From NCBI GenBank assembly GCA_963922205.1, contig CAWUHX010000337.1, positions 124,001-188,000 on the forward strand: DNA of 64,000 nucleotides, written 5' to 3'. The stretch comes from Romanomermis culicivorax. Lineage: Eukaryota > Nematoda > Enoplea > Mermithida > Mermithidae. This document shows positions 42,561-54,809 of this stretch, piece by piece. The stretch's first letter is position 1. Each line of letters begins with the position of its first letter. The notes beneath the pieces are model-generated. The model saw nothing but the letters and a program-made list of their open reading frames with translations, was not told the origin of the DNA and ran no database searches. Position numbers and translations under genes: made by a program.

Positions 42561-45525
42561 GTATACAGGATGTATCGTGTTGTGGCTGTTAATAATTCAT
42601 AGCTTGTAGGGATCTGGAGTAGAATTTTGAATTTTTGTTACTCGACAATTGAAATATTAAAATTTGATTTTCTTGTTGATAACTCCCGAAAAAAGTAAAA
42701 TTTGAGTATCCGATTCTATAGACACTTTTCTGGAACCTGTGAGTAAGTTTGAAAACTTTGTCGTACTTGTCATTACGCTGCATTTATAAGATTTCCCCAC
42801 ACAAATTCCGTACTTTTGTGATTGACTGACCAGAACATTGCAAATCTGCCTGTGAAATGTTGTGCTAATCGAAACAAGTAGGTGTCATTACCCTTATTTC
42901 AATCTCTACTTTATATAATTTCACACCGTTTTCACCCTTCCATGCCGATCAAGATTTACAATAATCAAATATCCAGACAGGTGGCAATGTTAACAGTTGC
43001 ATAATAAAGCAGTTACATGGACTATTAATGTAGAAAGAATAGCCACAATCAATCTGTTGGAAATAATGATGAATCTTCTGATATTACTTGTAAAATCTGT
43101 AAAAATTCAAGCACTTTACTAAAACTTAACCACTTTTTGTTAAAAAATCAAGGTTAAAAAGTTTTATGAAATTTTCACAATTCTATGGAGACATGGCTAT
43201 CATTGGGTTCGAAGTCGTCATACAAATATTGTCAAACAAATATTGTCAAACATAGCAATGCGATTATATGCGGTTTATTTTTTTGATAATCATGATCAAA
43301 CTGAACTATTCTCTTTAATTGTTTGTTCACTTTGCAAGTCGTCAGTGTGTTCCAATTATAGAAAAATTTTGAAATTTGGAATTGAAAATAAATTCAAAAT
43401 AAGTGCAGTGTCCATCAAATATCACGTGATTGAGTTCCTTCTAATTATTGGACTTTTCCGAAGAATACTTCGTTAAAAAAACCAATCCCATTTCTACGTT
43501 TGGCTTGCTCAACTAATCTCCTAATGCTTAGATTTTTTAGGAGAATAGTCAAGCATGTGTTCTACGTACAAATAAGTCCTAAAAGAATAAAAATAACTTC
43601 TCTGGGTATGAATAAAAGTTCGAAAAAAGGATAATCCGATTATATGCAATCATTAGCTGGAAAAACGTTTTCCACTAGCCGCAACCTGAATGTTTCTGCA
43701 TCATACAGTTTAGGGTTATAACCATACATTTTCAGAAAATACAGGGTGGTCCAAAAAACGACTAACCCAAAAGGCCTGTAGTATCCCAGTCAATAAAGTT
43801 AGGGTGTTCGGGCCATACCCATCTGATAACTATCGACTCGCTTCTCAGTTTGAAATTTCATATTTTTTGCCCACATTATACGCGATCAGCAGTATCGTGT
43901 CTACATCGACGTGACTAAACTGTGAAAGTGCAAAAGTGAAACTTGCCTATATGAGCTAACATCGCAAGTCTTAATAGTCATAAACAGAAGGTTTCACGAA
44001 AATTTTGTTTTTTTCTAAACATTTTGATTCTACCCTGATTGGAAATGCAGAAAAATCGGATATCTGGCTAGAAAATGATTGAAATCAAATTTCCAAAGTC
44101 TAATTCACCGTTTTTGATTCGATACTGAACTCTACAGCGGTATTTTCCTCCGTCGTTTTCTCTGGAATTTTTCAAAGACTATTCTATTAAAAATCACAAA
44201 AATCAGAGGCTTTGTGAATTTCGAAAAGGTATGACATTCTGAAATACGACATTCGAGTTTTCTTGCTACCGAACGTAATACACCGGAAGCTCATATTTAT
44301 ACTCCATTCATTTTGAAATTATCGATGCAGCGATGTTGCAGCCAAACTTTTGTTCAAAATTATTGAAAACTCGCTGATTCCATTCAATAAAATTTTCCTT
44401 CATCTTACAGAGTCATTGATAGTCACCATACATGCACAACATAGAAATTCTGCTGGGGGTCAGCCAGAACAGGGGGTGGAACACAAAATTTTTTTTCGTT
44501 CATGATAACGAAAAGAAAGGTATTCTAACGTCCGAACAGCACATTCTTACAACTATATCAGTCAGATATGTAGAATAATTATCTTAGAATGCACTTTTTA
44601 AAGTTATAATGTTACTCCTTTGGGATCAAGTATGCCTTGTTTAGAAAAATTTTTAAACTACAGCGTCATTTCCATTTTTACGACGACTTTCTCTTCTCTC
44701 TAGCTCATTTTTCTTCACCAATTTCTCAATTATTGCTGAAGGCGTCAAATCTGCTGGGGGTCAGCAAGAATCTGCTGGGGGTCAATAAAAATCTGCTGGG
44801 GGTCAAACCCCCCCAAACGCCCCCCACGTGCATGTACGTTGTATCTATCATTTTAAAATGACTGAGGTATAATTAGGCACAATACCACTTTTAGGGTGAC
44901 CCTTTCTTGGCTCTGTATATTGTTGAACGGACCTCAAAGCCCTATTCAGAAGTGTTGCCAATTGTCGCCGATTCCTACATTTTGCCGGTTAAAGTCGGCG
45001 ACAATCGGCGATAGTCGCCGATTTATACATTTTTTTAATCATTCGGCGAATCGAGGATGCTATTTTGTTCAGTATTCTGGGAATCGGAACGTTTGGGTAA
45101 TAGAGATGGTTGAAGGAAGTGGGAATTTTATTTAGAATAATATTCGGGAAATCAGGATCATCGGGGAATCATGGATTCGGGTAAAAGAAGTTCTCGGGGA
45201 ACAAGGACACAATCAAAGAACATAACACTTTTGGAAAAATTTCTATCACAGTAGACAAAATTAGGTTACACTTGAAAATAACCAATCAATCCCTGGATTG
45301 CATTAAGATGCATACTGGATGTTTTTTAGGTTTTACATTTTTTATGCAAAGCTAAAAATGATCTTGCGAGGCCTCGAGCAATTTTTTCTCCCAATGCTTA
45401 GTATGTAAAAAACGGCGGCAGTCCTGAAGAATAGAACAGTTTTCTTTTTCCCAAATTTTATCCCCGATTCCTAAGATTAAAATCGGTGACAGTCGACGTA
45501 TGTATAAAATCGGTGAGCGGTTCTT
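42561..45525. other. non-coding region with scattered repeats
   Basis: No gene seen. At 43740 TACAGGGTGGTCCAAAAAACG looks like one end of a mariner-type TIR element without a visible partner. From 44985 to 45520 there are small inverted words around GTCGCCGAT and repeated GGGGAATC. Confidence 0.5.
44450..44820. repeat. TCTGCTGGGGGTCA repeat cluster
   Basis: One copy at 44451, then three copies in direct tandem, about 20 bp apart, at 44751-44805, followed by a C-rich run. The outer words CACCATACATGCACAAC (44423) and, inverted, GTACATGCACGTGGG (44823) suggest these are the ends of one small element. Confidence 0.65.
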
Positions 45526-46552
45526 ATTTGAGCGAATTCCCAATTGAGTGAATTATCAATTGAGCGATTCTCATGTAAGCGATTCCCAATTGAGCAAATT
45601 CCTAAATGAGCGAAATTCTCAATTGAGCGAATTCCCAAGTGGGAGAATTCTCAAATGAGCGATTTCCATGTGAGCGATTCCCAATTGAACAAATTCCCAA
45701 ATGAGCGAATTCTCAATTGGGCCATTCCAAACGAGCAATAGAGAAAGCAATAACATTTTGTACACATTTTTTTCCTTACGTTACATTTTACTTTGTATCT
45801 ATTTCTTTTTTATTTCGTTTTGTGTGTTGCAATTATGTTTTTACATTTTTATCTTTTGTCTCTTGCTTTCCTTCATTTTCTTTTTCTTGTCATCTACTTC
45901 TTTTTGCTCATTAAACAATACATTACAAGTTGCCATTTTTAATAAGCATTGTCTCCCATGTAATTGTTATACAATTTGGCACTTTCTATTTAATTTTATC
46001 CTTTTTGATTTTTTCTTCATTCTTATCTACTTTTCATCTTAGTTTTTTGCTTCTACTCCTCTATCTTCATCTTTTTCTATTCTGCCGATTCTTTCTTTCT
46101 TCCTTTCTGCTTTATTTGTCTTGCTTCTTCTTTCTTGTCTCTTTTATCTAAAATGACAACTTGTAATGAGCAGAAAAAGAAAAAACTTACATGACAGTAA
46201 GGAATAAAATGAAAGAAAGCACAGACAAAAGATGAAATCGTCAAAACACACATAAACGAAAACATGAGCGATACGCACAGAAAACAAAAGAAAAAAGAAA
46301 TATGTACAGCAAAAAATATAAGGTGAAGAAGGAAAATTTGAAGAAAATGTTATTACATTTTCGATCACTCATTTTGAATCGCCTGGAAATTCGCTCATTT
46401 GGGAATTTGCTCAATTAGAAATCGCTCACATGGGAATCGCTCAATTAGGAATCGCTCGCATGGGAATTCGCTCACTTGGGAATTCGCTCAATTTCCAATC
46501 GCTCACATGGGAATCACTCAATTGAGAATTCGCTCATTTGGGAATTCGCTCA
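45526..46552. mobile_element. foldback-type element with arms of short tandem repeats
   Basis: The left arm (45526-45745) is a series of about 20-bp units of the form GAGCGAATTCCCAATT. The right arm (46370-46552) is the same series inverted (AATTGGGAATTCGCTC). The pyrimidine-rich and purine-rich middle is also partly mirrored (CATTACAAGTTGCCATTTT near 45919 against its inverse near 46151). No protein is encoded. Confidence 0.8.
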
Positions 46553-47098
46553 TGTTGTAGTGTGTTTTCGCCAATTTTGCCATATCTTGTCAATTCGCGA
46601 ATGAGGCCCACAAGTGCCAAGTGGAGTGAGCAACACGGACCATCAACAGTCGTCTTACTGTAGCGCACATAGGTACGCCTGCGCTGGCTCTCTCATTTTG
46701 TATTATTCTTATGTGTTTTATTATAACGTGTGCCCCGCTGGCCACTTTATCTCTACTTGCCGCCTCCCCGCACACACATCTTTATTTGTTTTTCTTCCCA
46801 GTGTGTGGGATTGAATCGTCTGTATTCTCGCCCCCTATCACCAGTAAGTAAGTGTTTTTTTTTTGATTTCGTAAGATAAAATTAGAAAGGTCTCTCCTTT
46901 TCGGTTTATATTTAATTGGGGAGACAATTAAGGAAACATCTTTTCCTTAATTAGTAGGGTCATTAGTGTCGGGTTTAAGTACAACTAATTAAGTCAATCA
47001 GGTAAGCGTGGGCGTGGGAAATATGTACATTAAGGACGAACCCTGGGATCTCAATCCTGCCTGACTCATCAACCACCAACACGTCCACAAATACAACA
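46553..47098 (+). repeat. 5' LTR of element 3 (single copy)
   Basis: Defined by the perfect inverted ends TGTTGTA and TACAACA, followed by CTGGTGACCC at the primer-binding position. No matching 3' copy was found in the window, so the limits rest on the end motifs and on gag starting 350 bp later. Confidence 0.65.
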
Positions 47099-47447
47099 CT
47101 GGTGACCCTTTGGATTGTACGCTTCCTTTCCCCACCATTGCGCTGCATCCGACTATGCACGCAAGCTTCAATATTCGACCACGCCCTATTTGCGCTCAAG
47201 GTTACAAAAAAGGTTATTATACCCTCTGGAAAAAGATGCCAAAAGTAAGCCATACACCACCCGATCTCACACGTCTCCCGTTGCGATCAAGCTCCCCTAA
47301 TGCCGCCACAGCGGTGTGCTCTGCATTGGATGGGACCACACAGACCCAAGTACTGCTCATTTCCGCAACCCCCCCCCGATAGTCAATTCACACACACCAC
47401 CGCCTCTGAGTCAAAACCCCCTCATCACCGCCTTTATATGTCCTACC

Positions 47448-49277
47448 ATGCCGGACCTATCACAAATACCGCTGCCAAGCACCACCCCCCAAGTCAACAA
47501 TGACCAAACTGTCGCCAGGACCGATTCTGCGGACTCCTTTATCAACATTGACCCACCGCAGGCCCCAGCCGCCACCCCCGCTTCAGCAACAAACCACTGC
47601 AGCAGCCTAGCAATCACAAATGCTAATGAAGTCCATAATTTCCGAATCGAAGCACGCAACACGTTGGACCAGCTCAGCACCGCCGCTGCACGAATAACCA
47701 ATAACCTTCCCACAGCACAAACAATTGATCAAATTATCAGCGCCCTTTCCGATCAATTTCAAGCTCAACAACTATGTGTTCAACGCGAAATCCAAGAGCA
47801 AGTGAAATCCACAATCGCGCGCATCGCCGCCCTGGCAGAACAAATGCAACAATTGATTTCAACCACCGCGGCTGCAGCCAACGCACGTAACCCGCCCACA
47901 CCAAGACCACTGCCCGTGTCCTCACGGTTTCACAGCCAGGAAACGCAAGATATTTATATCCCAAACCAAACTCTCCGTGAAACTGAACTGGCTCAGGTCT
48001 TCGGTCCACGGCCAATTCATGTCAAACCTAAAGTGCCATCCACCGACACCCTGTACAATAATGAATTTTCCCGTACCACACACAGCCAAGAAGAAGCACC
48101 CCGTTCTGCACCTCAAAGATGCCTCCAGTCCGCGGCAAATCCCCTTGGTTTCTCGGACTACCTGCCCGATGATTATTACGACCACCCGCAACCTCGGTAC
48201 AAAATGCCGCGCACGTCTCACCGCAAAGAAGATAGTCCCATCAAAACAATTGTGGACAATATGCACCCCTTAACTATTGACAGAGCCGCAATAAACAAAC
48301 GCCCCCTACGCTTTTTCATTCATCTGGAAAACGAGTTTGGGTACGACGCCTCCAACCACATCAAGATGAGCGCACTCCCCCGACTTACCTGCGATACGCC
48401 GAGCGACATGATTCAAGACATGACATGCTACGAAGACGCAAAAAACTTCCTCATGTTCCAATTAGCCCCGGATCGCAACCAGATGACCCTCAAATGCCAA
48501 CTCCCATCAATCACCCCTGAAGGCGGAGAGGAACCCGCCGCATTTTTGAGTAAGGTAATGACGTATGTGCAATTGTTATATCAGGATGAGGATCAAACTT
48601 TTCAGCATAAACAAGTAATTGACACATTTTTGACAAGAATGCCTGTTCTCTACCAATTAACAATCAGTGAACAAGCGAAAAGTTTAACGAATGTCCAACA
48701 ATTGGCCAATGCCGTCGCCGAAGCCCGTAGTGTCCCCAACGCAACAAAAGCCGAAATCGGAACTGCGGAGGGACCCATTCTCGTCAACCAAGCCGACCCG
48801 GAAATGCAGCCACCGAGGTCTCCGCAGCCATTTGATCGCCATTTTGACTGTTGCCGTAGCAGGGACCGATCACATAACCACTATTGGGACCGCACCCTTT
48901 CAACTGACCCCCACCCACAAAATTCCGCGCCACCGCCCAATAAATTCGTCTCTTTTCAACCACAGCTGCTAGAACAACCTCTGCAGCCGCCACCATGCAC
49001 AGAGATGCTTCTGGAGCAATTGATTCAACAATATGATCGCAACCACGAAGAACGTAAATCCCGACAACGCCCCACGGAAAATCTATCCAGTAACTGGCAA
49101 CAAAGCCCTCATCACCAATCTCAACCTCGAGAAACTTATGCCAACCACCTCAACAGATCCACAAGCCGAGATCGCCCCCGCATCACACAACCCACAAGCC
49201 TTTGGTGCGACCCCCATAAGTCCCGCACCCACAATACTGAAGATTGTGTTTGGCTCAAGCGACAAAATGCTCAATGA
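47448..49277 (+). CDS. Gag of element 3
   Basis: An open frame from ATG 47448 (ACCATGC), 609 codons; the frame stays open upstream to at least 47316. The N-terminal third is Ala/Thr/Gln/Pro-rich with a coiled-coil-like stretch ([19 protein letters not shown]). The central part (about 48280-48720) resembles a retrotransposon capsid ([25 protein letters not shown] type segment). The C-terminus has C-x2-H-x4-H-x4-C ([18 protein letters not shown]), a zinc knuckle variant known from some Ty3/gypsy Gags. No stop interrupts it, in contrast to the pol frame. Confidence 0.8.
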   Translation: MPDLSQIPLPSTTPQVNNDQTVARTDSADSFINIDPPQAPAATPASATNHCSSLAITNANEVHNFRIEARNTLDQLSTAAARITNNLPTAQTIDQIISALSDQFQAQQLCVQREIQEQVKSTIARIAALAEQMQQLISTTAAAANARNPPTPRPLPVSSRFHSQETQDIYIPNQTLRETELAQVFGPRPIHVKPKVPSTDTLYNNEFSRTTHSQEEAPRSAPQRCLQSAANPLGFSDYLPDDYYDHPQPRYKMPRTSHRKEDSPIKTIVDNMHPLTIDRAAINKRPLRFFIHLENEFGYDASNHIKMSALPRLTCDTPSDMIQDMTCYEDAKNFLMFQLAPDRNQMTLKCQLPSITPEGGEEPAAFLSKVMTYVQLLYQDEDQTFQHKQVIDTFLTRMPVLYQLTISEQAKSLTNVQQLANAVAEARSVPNATKAEIGTAEGPILVNQADPEMQPPRSPQPFDRHFDCCRSRDRSHNHYWDRTLSTDPHPQNSAPPPNKFVSFQPQLLEQPLQPPPCTEMLLEQLIQQYDRNHEERKSRQRPTENLSSNWQQSPHHQSQPRETYANHLNRSTSRDRPRITQPTSLWCDPHKSRTHNTEDCVWLKRQNAQ

Positions 49278-49770
49278 ACAAATAAGCAGGATTTCAGCCA
49301 TCCAACCTATGCCGCTCAATGGCCGCAAACAGAATTTCGGATTAACTCCAACAATATCCGTGGCCAACAAGATTGGAGACCACGTTGTGGAGCAACGCCC
49401 CAAAGAGGTTCAAATTACTCCTGCAGCGCACGGAATAATTTTTATGAAGGTAATCCTATAAATCGCCCGAATGATTTTGTTAGGACACCTATGCCGTCTA
49501 TCTGAATCAACATTTTCCGGCGCCATGGGAACAACATATCCACTACAATGCTGTGCCAGCCCCATACCTTACAACACCCACAGATTCCTCGTGCGCCAGT
49601 TCTCAGTCTTCAGAACTCCAACTGGCCCTACCGGCTCTGCCATCATCCGCTACCCTAACCACGACCACCCTCACTATGCGCGCAATCAATCAATCAACTT
49701 CCGCCACCAACGTGGTCATCCCATCTAAGGAAATAGCATCCGCCGCACTGATTGTGAGCCCCCGGATCTT
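49278..49770 (+). pseudogene. Gag-Pol junction of element 3, frames mixed
   Basis: Pro/Ser/Thr-rich coding-like sequence continues in two different frames (one to 49461, another from 49553 to 49876), so at least one frame change lies between Gag and the protease. No domain recognised. Confidence 0.5.
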
Positions 49771-50934
49771 TTGTTGGAACACAACTGGCCATGCTTTCCC
49801 ACACCCTTGCCACATCTGCTCGTCCGTTTGCCAAATCGACAATCTCAGGCCTTCATCTGCAAGTACGCTTCCATGAGAGCCTTCCAAATTCCCATCAAAC
49901 TTGGAGCTGTTAAGGCACACACACTCATCAACACTGGTGCCCAATGCTCCATATTGTCCTCAGGATTAGTCAAATGCACATTCGACAAGCAATCGCTCCA
50001 ACTTCCGATATGTGGTAAAATCAAAGTAGCCGACTGCGCCATTGTCAACGCCTATGGCCCAGAAGTCGTTACAATGGAATCCACGTTTGGTGAACATATG
50101 ATCACGTGTGTAATCCTCGAAGACGACGGAAACAATCAATGTATCATCTGCACCGATTTTCTGGCACACCCGGATATCCACGCAATCTTAAACTTCAAAG
50201 AAAATTACATTGAAATCCAAGACGTGAAGTTGCCACTCAAAGTAATCGCCTTGGTCCGCCCTCAAACGGAATTGTTCTTAAAGGCCGCGAACGACAACAT
50301 TCTTGAGGAAATTCCCCAAGAGGAGTGAGTAAGCTTCTATGATGATAAATCCGATATTTTCAGCCAACCCGAAAAAATTGAGGCCGAACAACCAATACGG
50401 CAGGCTCACCCTAGTCCACACCAACCGCCCTCTCAGTGACTGGAGGTTACAGAGCTGGCCGAGCCAATTTTCCTTGTCGCCCAAGAATTGGTTTCGATTT
50501 CACCACATTGCCAACAATGGGTGAACAGCAACATCTTCCCTACAACAACGACAACTATTCCAGATGTGATTGTTCAACCGCTAGCCACTAATAGCGTAGC
50601 TGCAGAGCTCCCAATTGAAACTGCAATTGTCAATGTCACCAACGGCCACTGCCCGCTACTCTTCATCAATAATATGCTGAATAGCATCAAACTCCGCCCC
50701 AACCACCTTATCGCAATGGCAAAACATACCCTGGGCCACACCGAATCCCCCGTCCATTGCCAGGTAGCAACCACTGCCGTGGACCACGACTTAACTGACC
50801 ACGAACCAGCCGCCCTCGATAAATTTCTCCCTTGTCACCCCAACCAACAAAGATTGGATTTCGCTTTGAACAAGATGACCGCAAAAACTTACATTACCGC
50901 TGCGCAAAAAGCAAAGGCTCTCTGCATTCTATGA
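49771..50934 (+). pseudogene. protease region and RT linker of element 3
   Basis: A retropepsin-like segment (residues from about 49870) shows the strand pattern AFQIPIKLG, then LINTGAQCSIL, and later CIICTDFL, HAILNFKENY. The catalytic motif reads NTG (codon AAC at 49930) instead of DTG, so the protease is inactive. In-frame TGA stops lie at 50326, 50437 and 50932, while the frame itself is kept into RT. Confidence 0.85.
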
Positions 50935-52560
50935 CAAAACCGTGATGTCTTCAGCCTGCTTGGCGACAAACCAACTATCACTAGCGAATTGACCATCAGC
51001 ATTGACACAGGCAGGGCAAAGCCCCTATCCTGCCATTACTACTGCACTGCAATGGAACAAAGACCAATTGTCTATAGCCATATCCAGGAAATGCTTGACA
51101 ACAATTTTATCCAACAATCCCGCTGGCCCTGGGCCGCACCCCTGTTCCTGGTAAAGAAAAAGGACGGTTCATGGCAACCCGTTGTCAACTACCGTGGAAT
51201 AAACGATGTCACACCGAGCAATAAATTCCCAATTCTGTGCATCGACGACTACCTGGAGGGGATGGGACAAGCCAAATTTTTCACCACACTCGACCTCAAG
51301 GCAGGGTACTGGCAGGTACCTCTTGACAATGATTCCCACGACAAAACGACCTTCATCTGCCAAGAAGGTTTGTTTGGATTCAAAGTGTTGCCGTTCAGAT
51401 TGAAGAATGCGCCTGCCAAATTCCAACATTTAATGGAAAGAATTCTTCGCCCATACATCTGGAAAATTTGCCTCGTTTATATTGACAATATTATCATTTT
51501 CTCGAATTCGTTCGAAGAATATTTGGAGCATTTACAAATCGTCTTCAACGCCCTCCGCGCAGCCAACCTCACGCTTCGGCCGGATAAATGCCAATTCCTA
51601 CCGCTGCAAGTCAAATTTTTGGGACATCTTCTTAGCGCCCATGGAATCGCTGCTGATCCGGAGAAAGTCAAGGCTATCGCTGAGTATGAATTTCCCTCCA
51701 CCAAAAAAGGTATGCAAAGTTTCTTAGGTTTAGTCCAATGGTGCAAGTGTTTCATCCTAAAGTTGGCAACCTTGTCCAGTCCTTTGTACCGACTCCTACG
51801 AAAAGATGCCCAATACATCGCCGGGGAGGATTACCATGCTGTGTTCGAAGGTATCAAGAAAGCTCTCAGGTCATCGCCTTTCCTTCCCTACCCAGTCTAT
51901 GATGGTGAAGCCCAATTTGTCATTCAAACCGATGCTAGTACGACCGCCATTGGAGCAATTTTGTATCAGGAAAATGGAAACGATCAATGGGTCATCGCCT
52001 ATAACAGCTGCATACTCACTGATGCCGAAACCCGCTACAGCACAACTAAGCATGAATGCCTTGCCATTGTCTATGGCTTCAGGATGTACTGCCACTATGT
52101 TTATGGCCAAAAGGTAATCGTTCGCACCGACCACAAGCCCCTCAAATGGCTCAAAGATGAAAAACACAGAAATTCGTGCCTCCAACATTTTGCGATAAAC
52201 CTCCAAGATTACGATTACAAGGTTGAATACATGAAAGGAAAAAACAACGCTTGCGCCAATTTTTTGTCCAGGAAAGATGACTGCAACAAACCACTGATCC
52301 TGAATACCAAAAACTTAACCAACAAAATTTTCCGAAAAGATTTTCGCCCTGATGGTGCATTATTGGCCGCTGACTTAAGGGTACCCCATATACTCCCAGC
52401 AGCTGCCTTGCCCCATATGGAAATCGATGCGGACGTCAACGCCATCACTAGGGCAATGACCAAAAAGACCATCAGTCAACCCACACTCTCCGATTCTATA
52501 CTGTTGGTCGCCGATTATGCGCCGCCTCCAGTCGAAGCCTTAACAAGCACATCCCATTAA
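50935..52560 (+). pseudogene. RT and RNase H of element 3 with altered catalytic residues
   Basis: The RT order is clear: [63 protein letters not shown]. The family norms are DYRG, PFG and YxDD. Here D is N at 51187, G is R at 51397, and the second Asp of YIDD is N at 51487. RNase H keeps QTDAS but reads ANFLSR where ADxLSR is usual (52258). A TAA closes the frame at 52558. The fold can be read end to end, so the changes stand out against otherwise well-kept sequence. Inactive. Confidence 0.9.
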
Positions 52561-53826
52561 GAAGTGAAACAAGCACAAGCCCAGGATCTGGCCATTGCCA
52601 AAATCTTCGCCACCCTTCAAACAGGCAACACTGCAAAACATCCACCTGTCTTCTTCACAGAAGATGGAATTTTGTATCGCCAGATCAAAGATATCAAGCA
52701 ATTAGTCATCCCCGCATCCATGGTCGGTCAAACGCTACACCAATTCCACAGCGAAAAAATTTTGAATCACCAAGGATCAAGCCGCACGCTCGCAGCCATC
52801 AAAGCTCATTTTTGGTGACCCCGCATGGAAGAAAAGGTCCGTGATTGGATAAAAACCTGCAAAATTTGCCAATTGACAAGGCTGCGTACATCACCACCTC
52901 TGCTGCTGTTGCCGATTCAACCCAAGCATCCTTTTGAGATCGTCGCCACCAATATTGTCAACATTTTGACAGTAGGTGAGAAACGCCCATATGTTATAGT
53001 TTTTCAGGATTATTTTACGAAATGGGTTTCTGCACATCCCATACCTGACCAAAAGGCTTCAACAATTGTGGAATGCTTTGTGAACAATGTCGTCCTAACA
53101 CACGGCAGCCCACTTGTTCTTCTTTCCAATCAAGGTGGTTGTTTCACGTCAAAGCTCATGCAAGATATTTGTGACCTACTCAAGATACGAAAAGTCAAAA
53201 CGATGGCATACCACCCCCAGTGCAACGGAATGGTTGAGCGTTTCAATCAAACCTTAATTGCTCAACTAAAGAAGTACACTGCTGACTATCTGGAAAACTG
53301 GGAACGTTATTTACCATACGCTATCCTTGCCTATAATGCCACGCCGCATACAGCTATGCCCCATTCGCCCTTCAGCTTATTAAGAGGTTACGAACAACAC
53401 ATAACCTTTGACTAGGACTGTGCCCGCTGGCTCACATTGTTGCTAAATTATGACGCTTATCAGCATATTCTCACGCAAGTGCAGCTAAAGATGCACGAGA
53501 AGATAAAAGCTAACCTTGATGCTGCTGCCACAGCCAGCAAAGAATACTTCGATCACAAAGCCCAAACACGCAACTTCGCCGTCAATGATCTTGTCCTTTT
53601 GACCAACAGAGGAAAAGCGAAAAAAATCCAACCCGATTTCATCGGACCTTTTCTCATCACTGATGCGTCCCACGCAGCTGAAAACGTCGTCACCATCAAT
53701 TCACTTGATACCCCCGGCCGACTGCCAACCGTTTCCATGACGGGTTTGAAACCATTCATACTGTGCCCCGCCAAAGACATTTTTGCTCTCGAAACTGGCA
53801 TAATTTTCGCATTTTGTTTAATTTAG
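52561..53826 (+). pseudogene. integrase of element 3
   Basis: Same frame as RT. The HHCC zinc domain is present (FHSEK..NHQG, then CKICQ), but the usual FWWP reads FW-stop-P (TGA at 52816). The core has VATNIVN and LLSNQGGCF, where Asp is expected in both (codons AAT at 52951 and 53128). The glutamate motif [11 protein letters not shown] is intact. TAG at 53413 interrupts again. The C-terminal part (FIGPFLI, near 53640) matches a GPY/F module. Two of three DDE residues are lost, so it is inactive. Confidence 0.9.
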
Positions 53827-54281
53827 ATCATGGCGACCATGTTGAATAGACAACAATTGTGGACTAAATGTAACCCACCTGGTTACATTCTTTATGCCCA
53901 ATTCAGTAACTGCGACAAATCTACGACTCTACACTGCCGCCAATTCCTGTTTCTCCATTTTCCACACTACCGCCATAGAAGGGGGTTCCTTCTTTAATGT
54001 TAGGTTGTGTTCCGCGCGAGGCCATTCAGTTTGGTTCATTCGATACCATTCAGTTTTCCTCCCGACCCTGGCCGCATTCACTCTCATAAGATTAATTGGG
54101 AAAGGTTGATTTTAGCCCCCATTAACATAGTGGTGTTTGTGTTGCTTTTTCATAACCATAGTTTTGCATTTTCTTACTTTACACTTTCTTCACCTTTCAG
54201 CGGCTACTATTTCATTTCTATTTCTCGCTTTCGCCCGCAATAGTCGTATTTTCCAGCCGCTCTCAAAAATATTTTTTCAAC
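53827..54281 (+). other. non-coding spacer between pol and the extra 3' reading frame
   Basis: Contains a small perfect palindrome (TGTAACC...GGTTACA at 53868-53886) and a good acceptor-like run ending TTTCAG at 54199, 83 bp before the next ATG. It may be an intron or leader for a spliced downstream message. I see no LTR here. Confidence 0.5.
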
Positions 54282-54809
54282 ATGACAACGCCGTCAACCT
54301 CTTCCACTTCCGCAGCTGATGAGCCCCCACAATACTGCGAATCCATGAACGTCAATGAACGTTACCAACGATGGGCTGAACAGCAGCCCCATCAAAACGA
54401 TTTGAGCTTGGCCTGCAATGGTACATTTTATTTTTACGCTCTCCTTGCTTTACTTTTGCATGCTCTTCACTGCTTGGGACCCCATGGGAAACCCCCCCAT
54501 TCTGTAGCCCCCTGCCAGAGCCCATGGTCAGCTGCTGCGATCCGGTCATTGTTAAGTTGTGGCATCCACTACACTACAACCGGCCTCTGCTTTGACCTCC
54601 GCATATGACAACTCTCGTCATCTCGCTATTGTAGCCCAATCCAGTTGCCAAAATGTGCCCATCAAAGTGACATCCCAGCAAGACACCGTTCCCCCAGGGC
54701 GTGTCTCCCTTTTTCGAATTGCAAGCAACACCACATCTTTCTTGGTTCCACTCTGAAGTCAACATTTTGATACCATTTCGTTTCCTCGATTTGGCGCCCA
54801 CTGTGTCAT
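54282..54809 (+). pseudogene. N-terminal part of the element 3 extra protein, broken
   Basis: Starts MTTPSTSSTSAADEPPQYCE in a clean context (CAACATGAC), then a hydrophobic stretch. From about 54430 coding-like sequence is found in three different frames in turn, so there are frame changes. The product continues into the exonuclease frame at 54810. Function of this part unknown. Confidence 0.5.

Noticed and set aside
43740-43761. Mariner-type terminal repeat CAGGGTGGTCCAAAAAAC
   Set aside because: Only one end is visible; without the inverted partner it is not called as an element.
53868-53886. TGTAACC...GGTTACA as an LTR boundary of element 3
   Set aside because: It is only a small palindrome; no similarity to the 46553-47098 LTR follows it.
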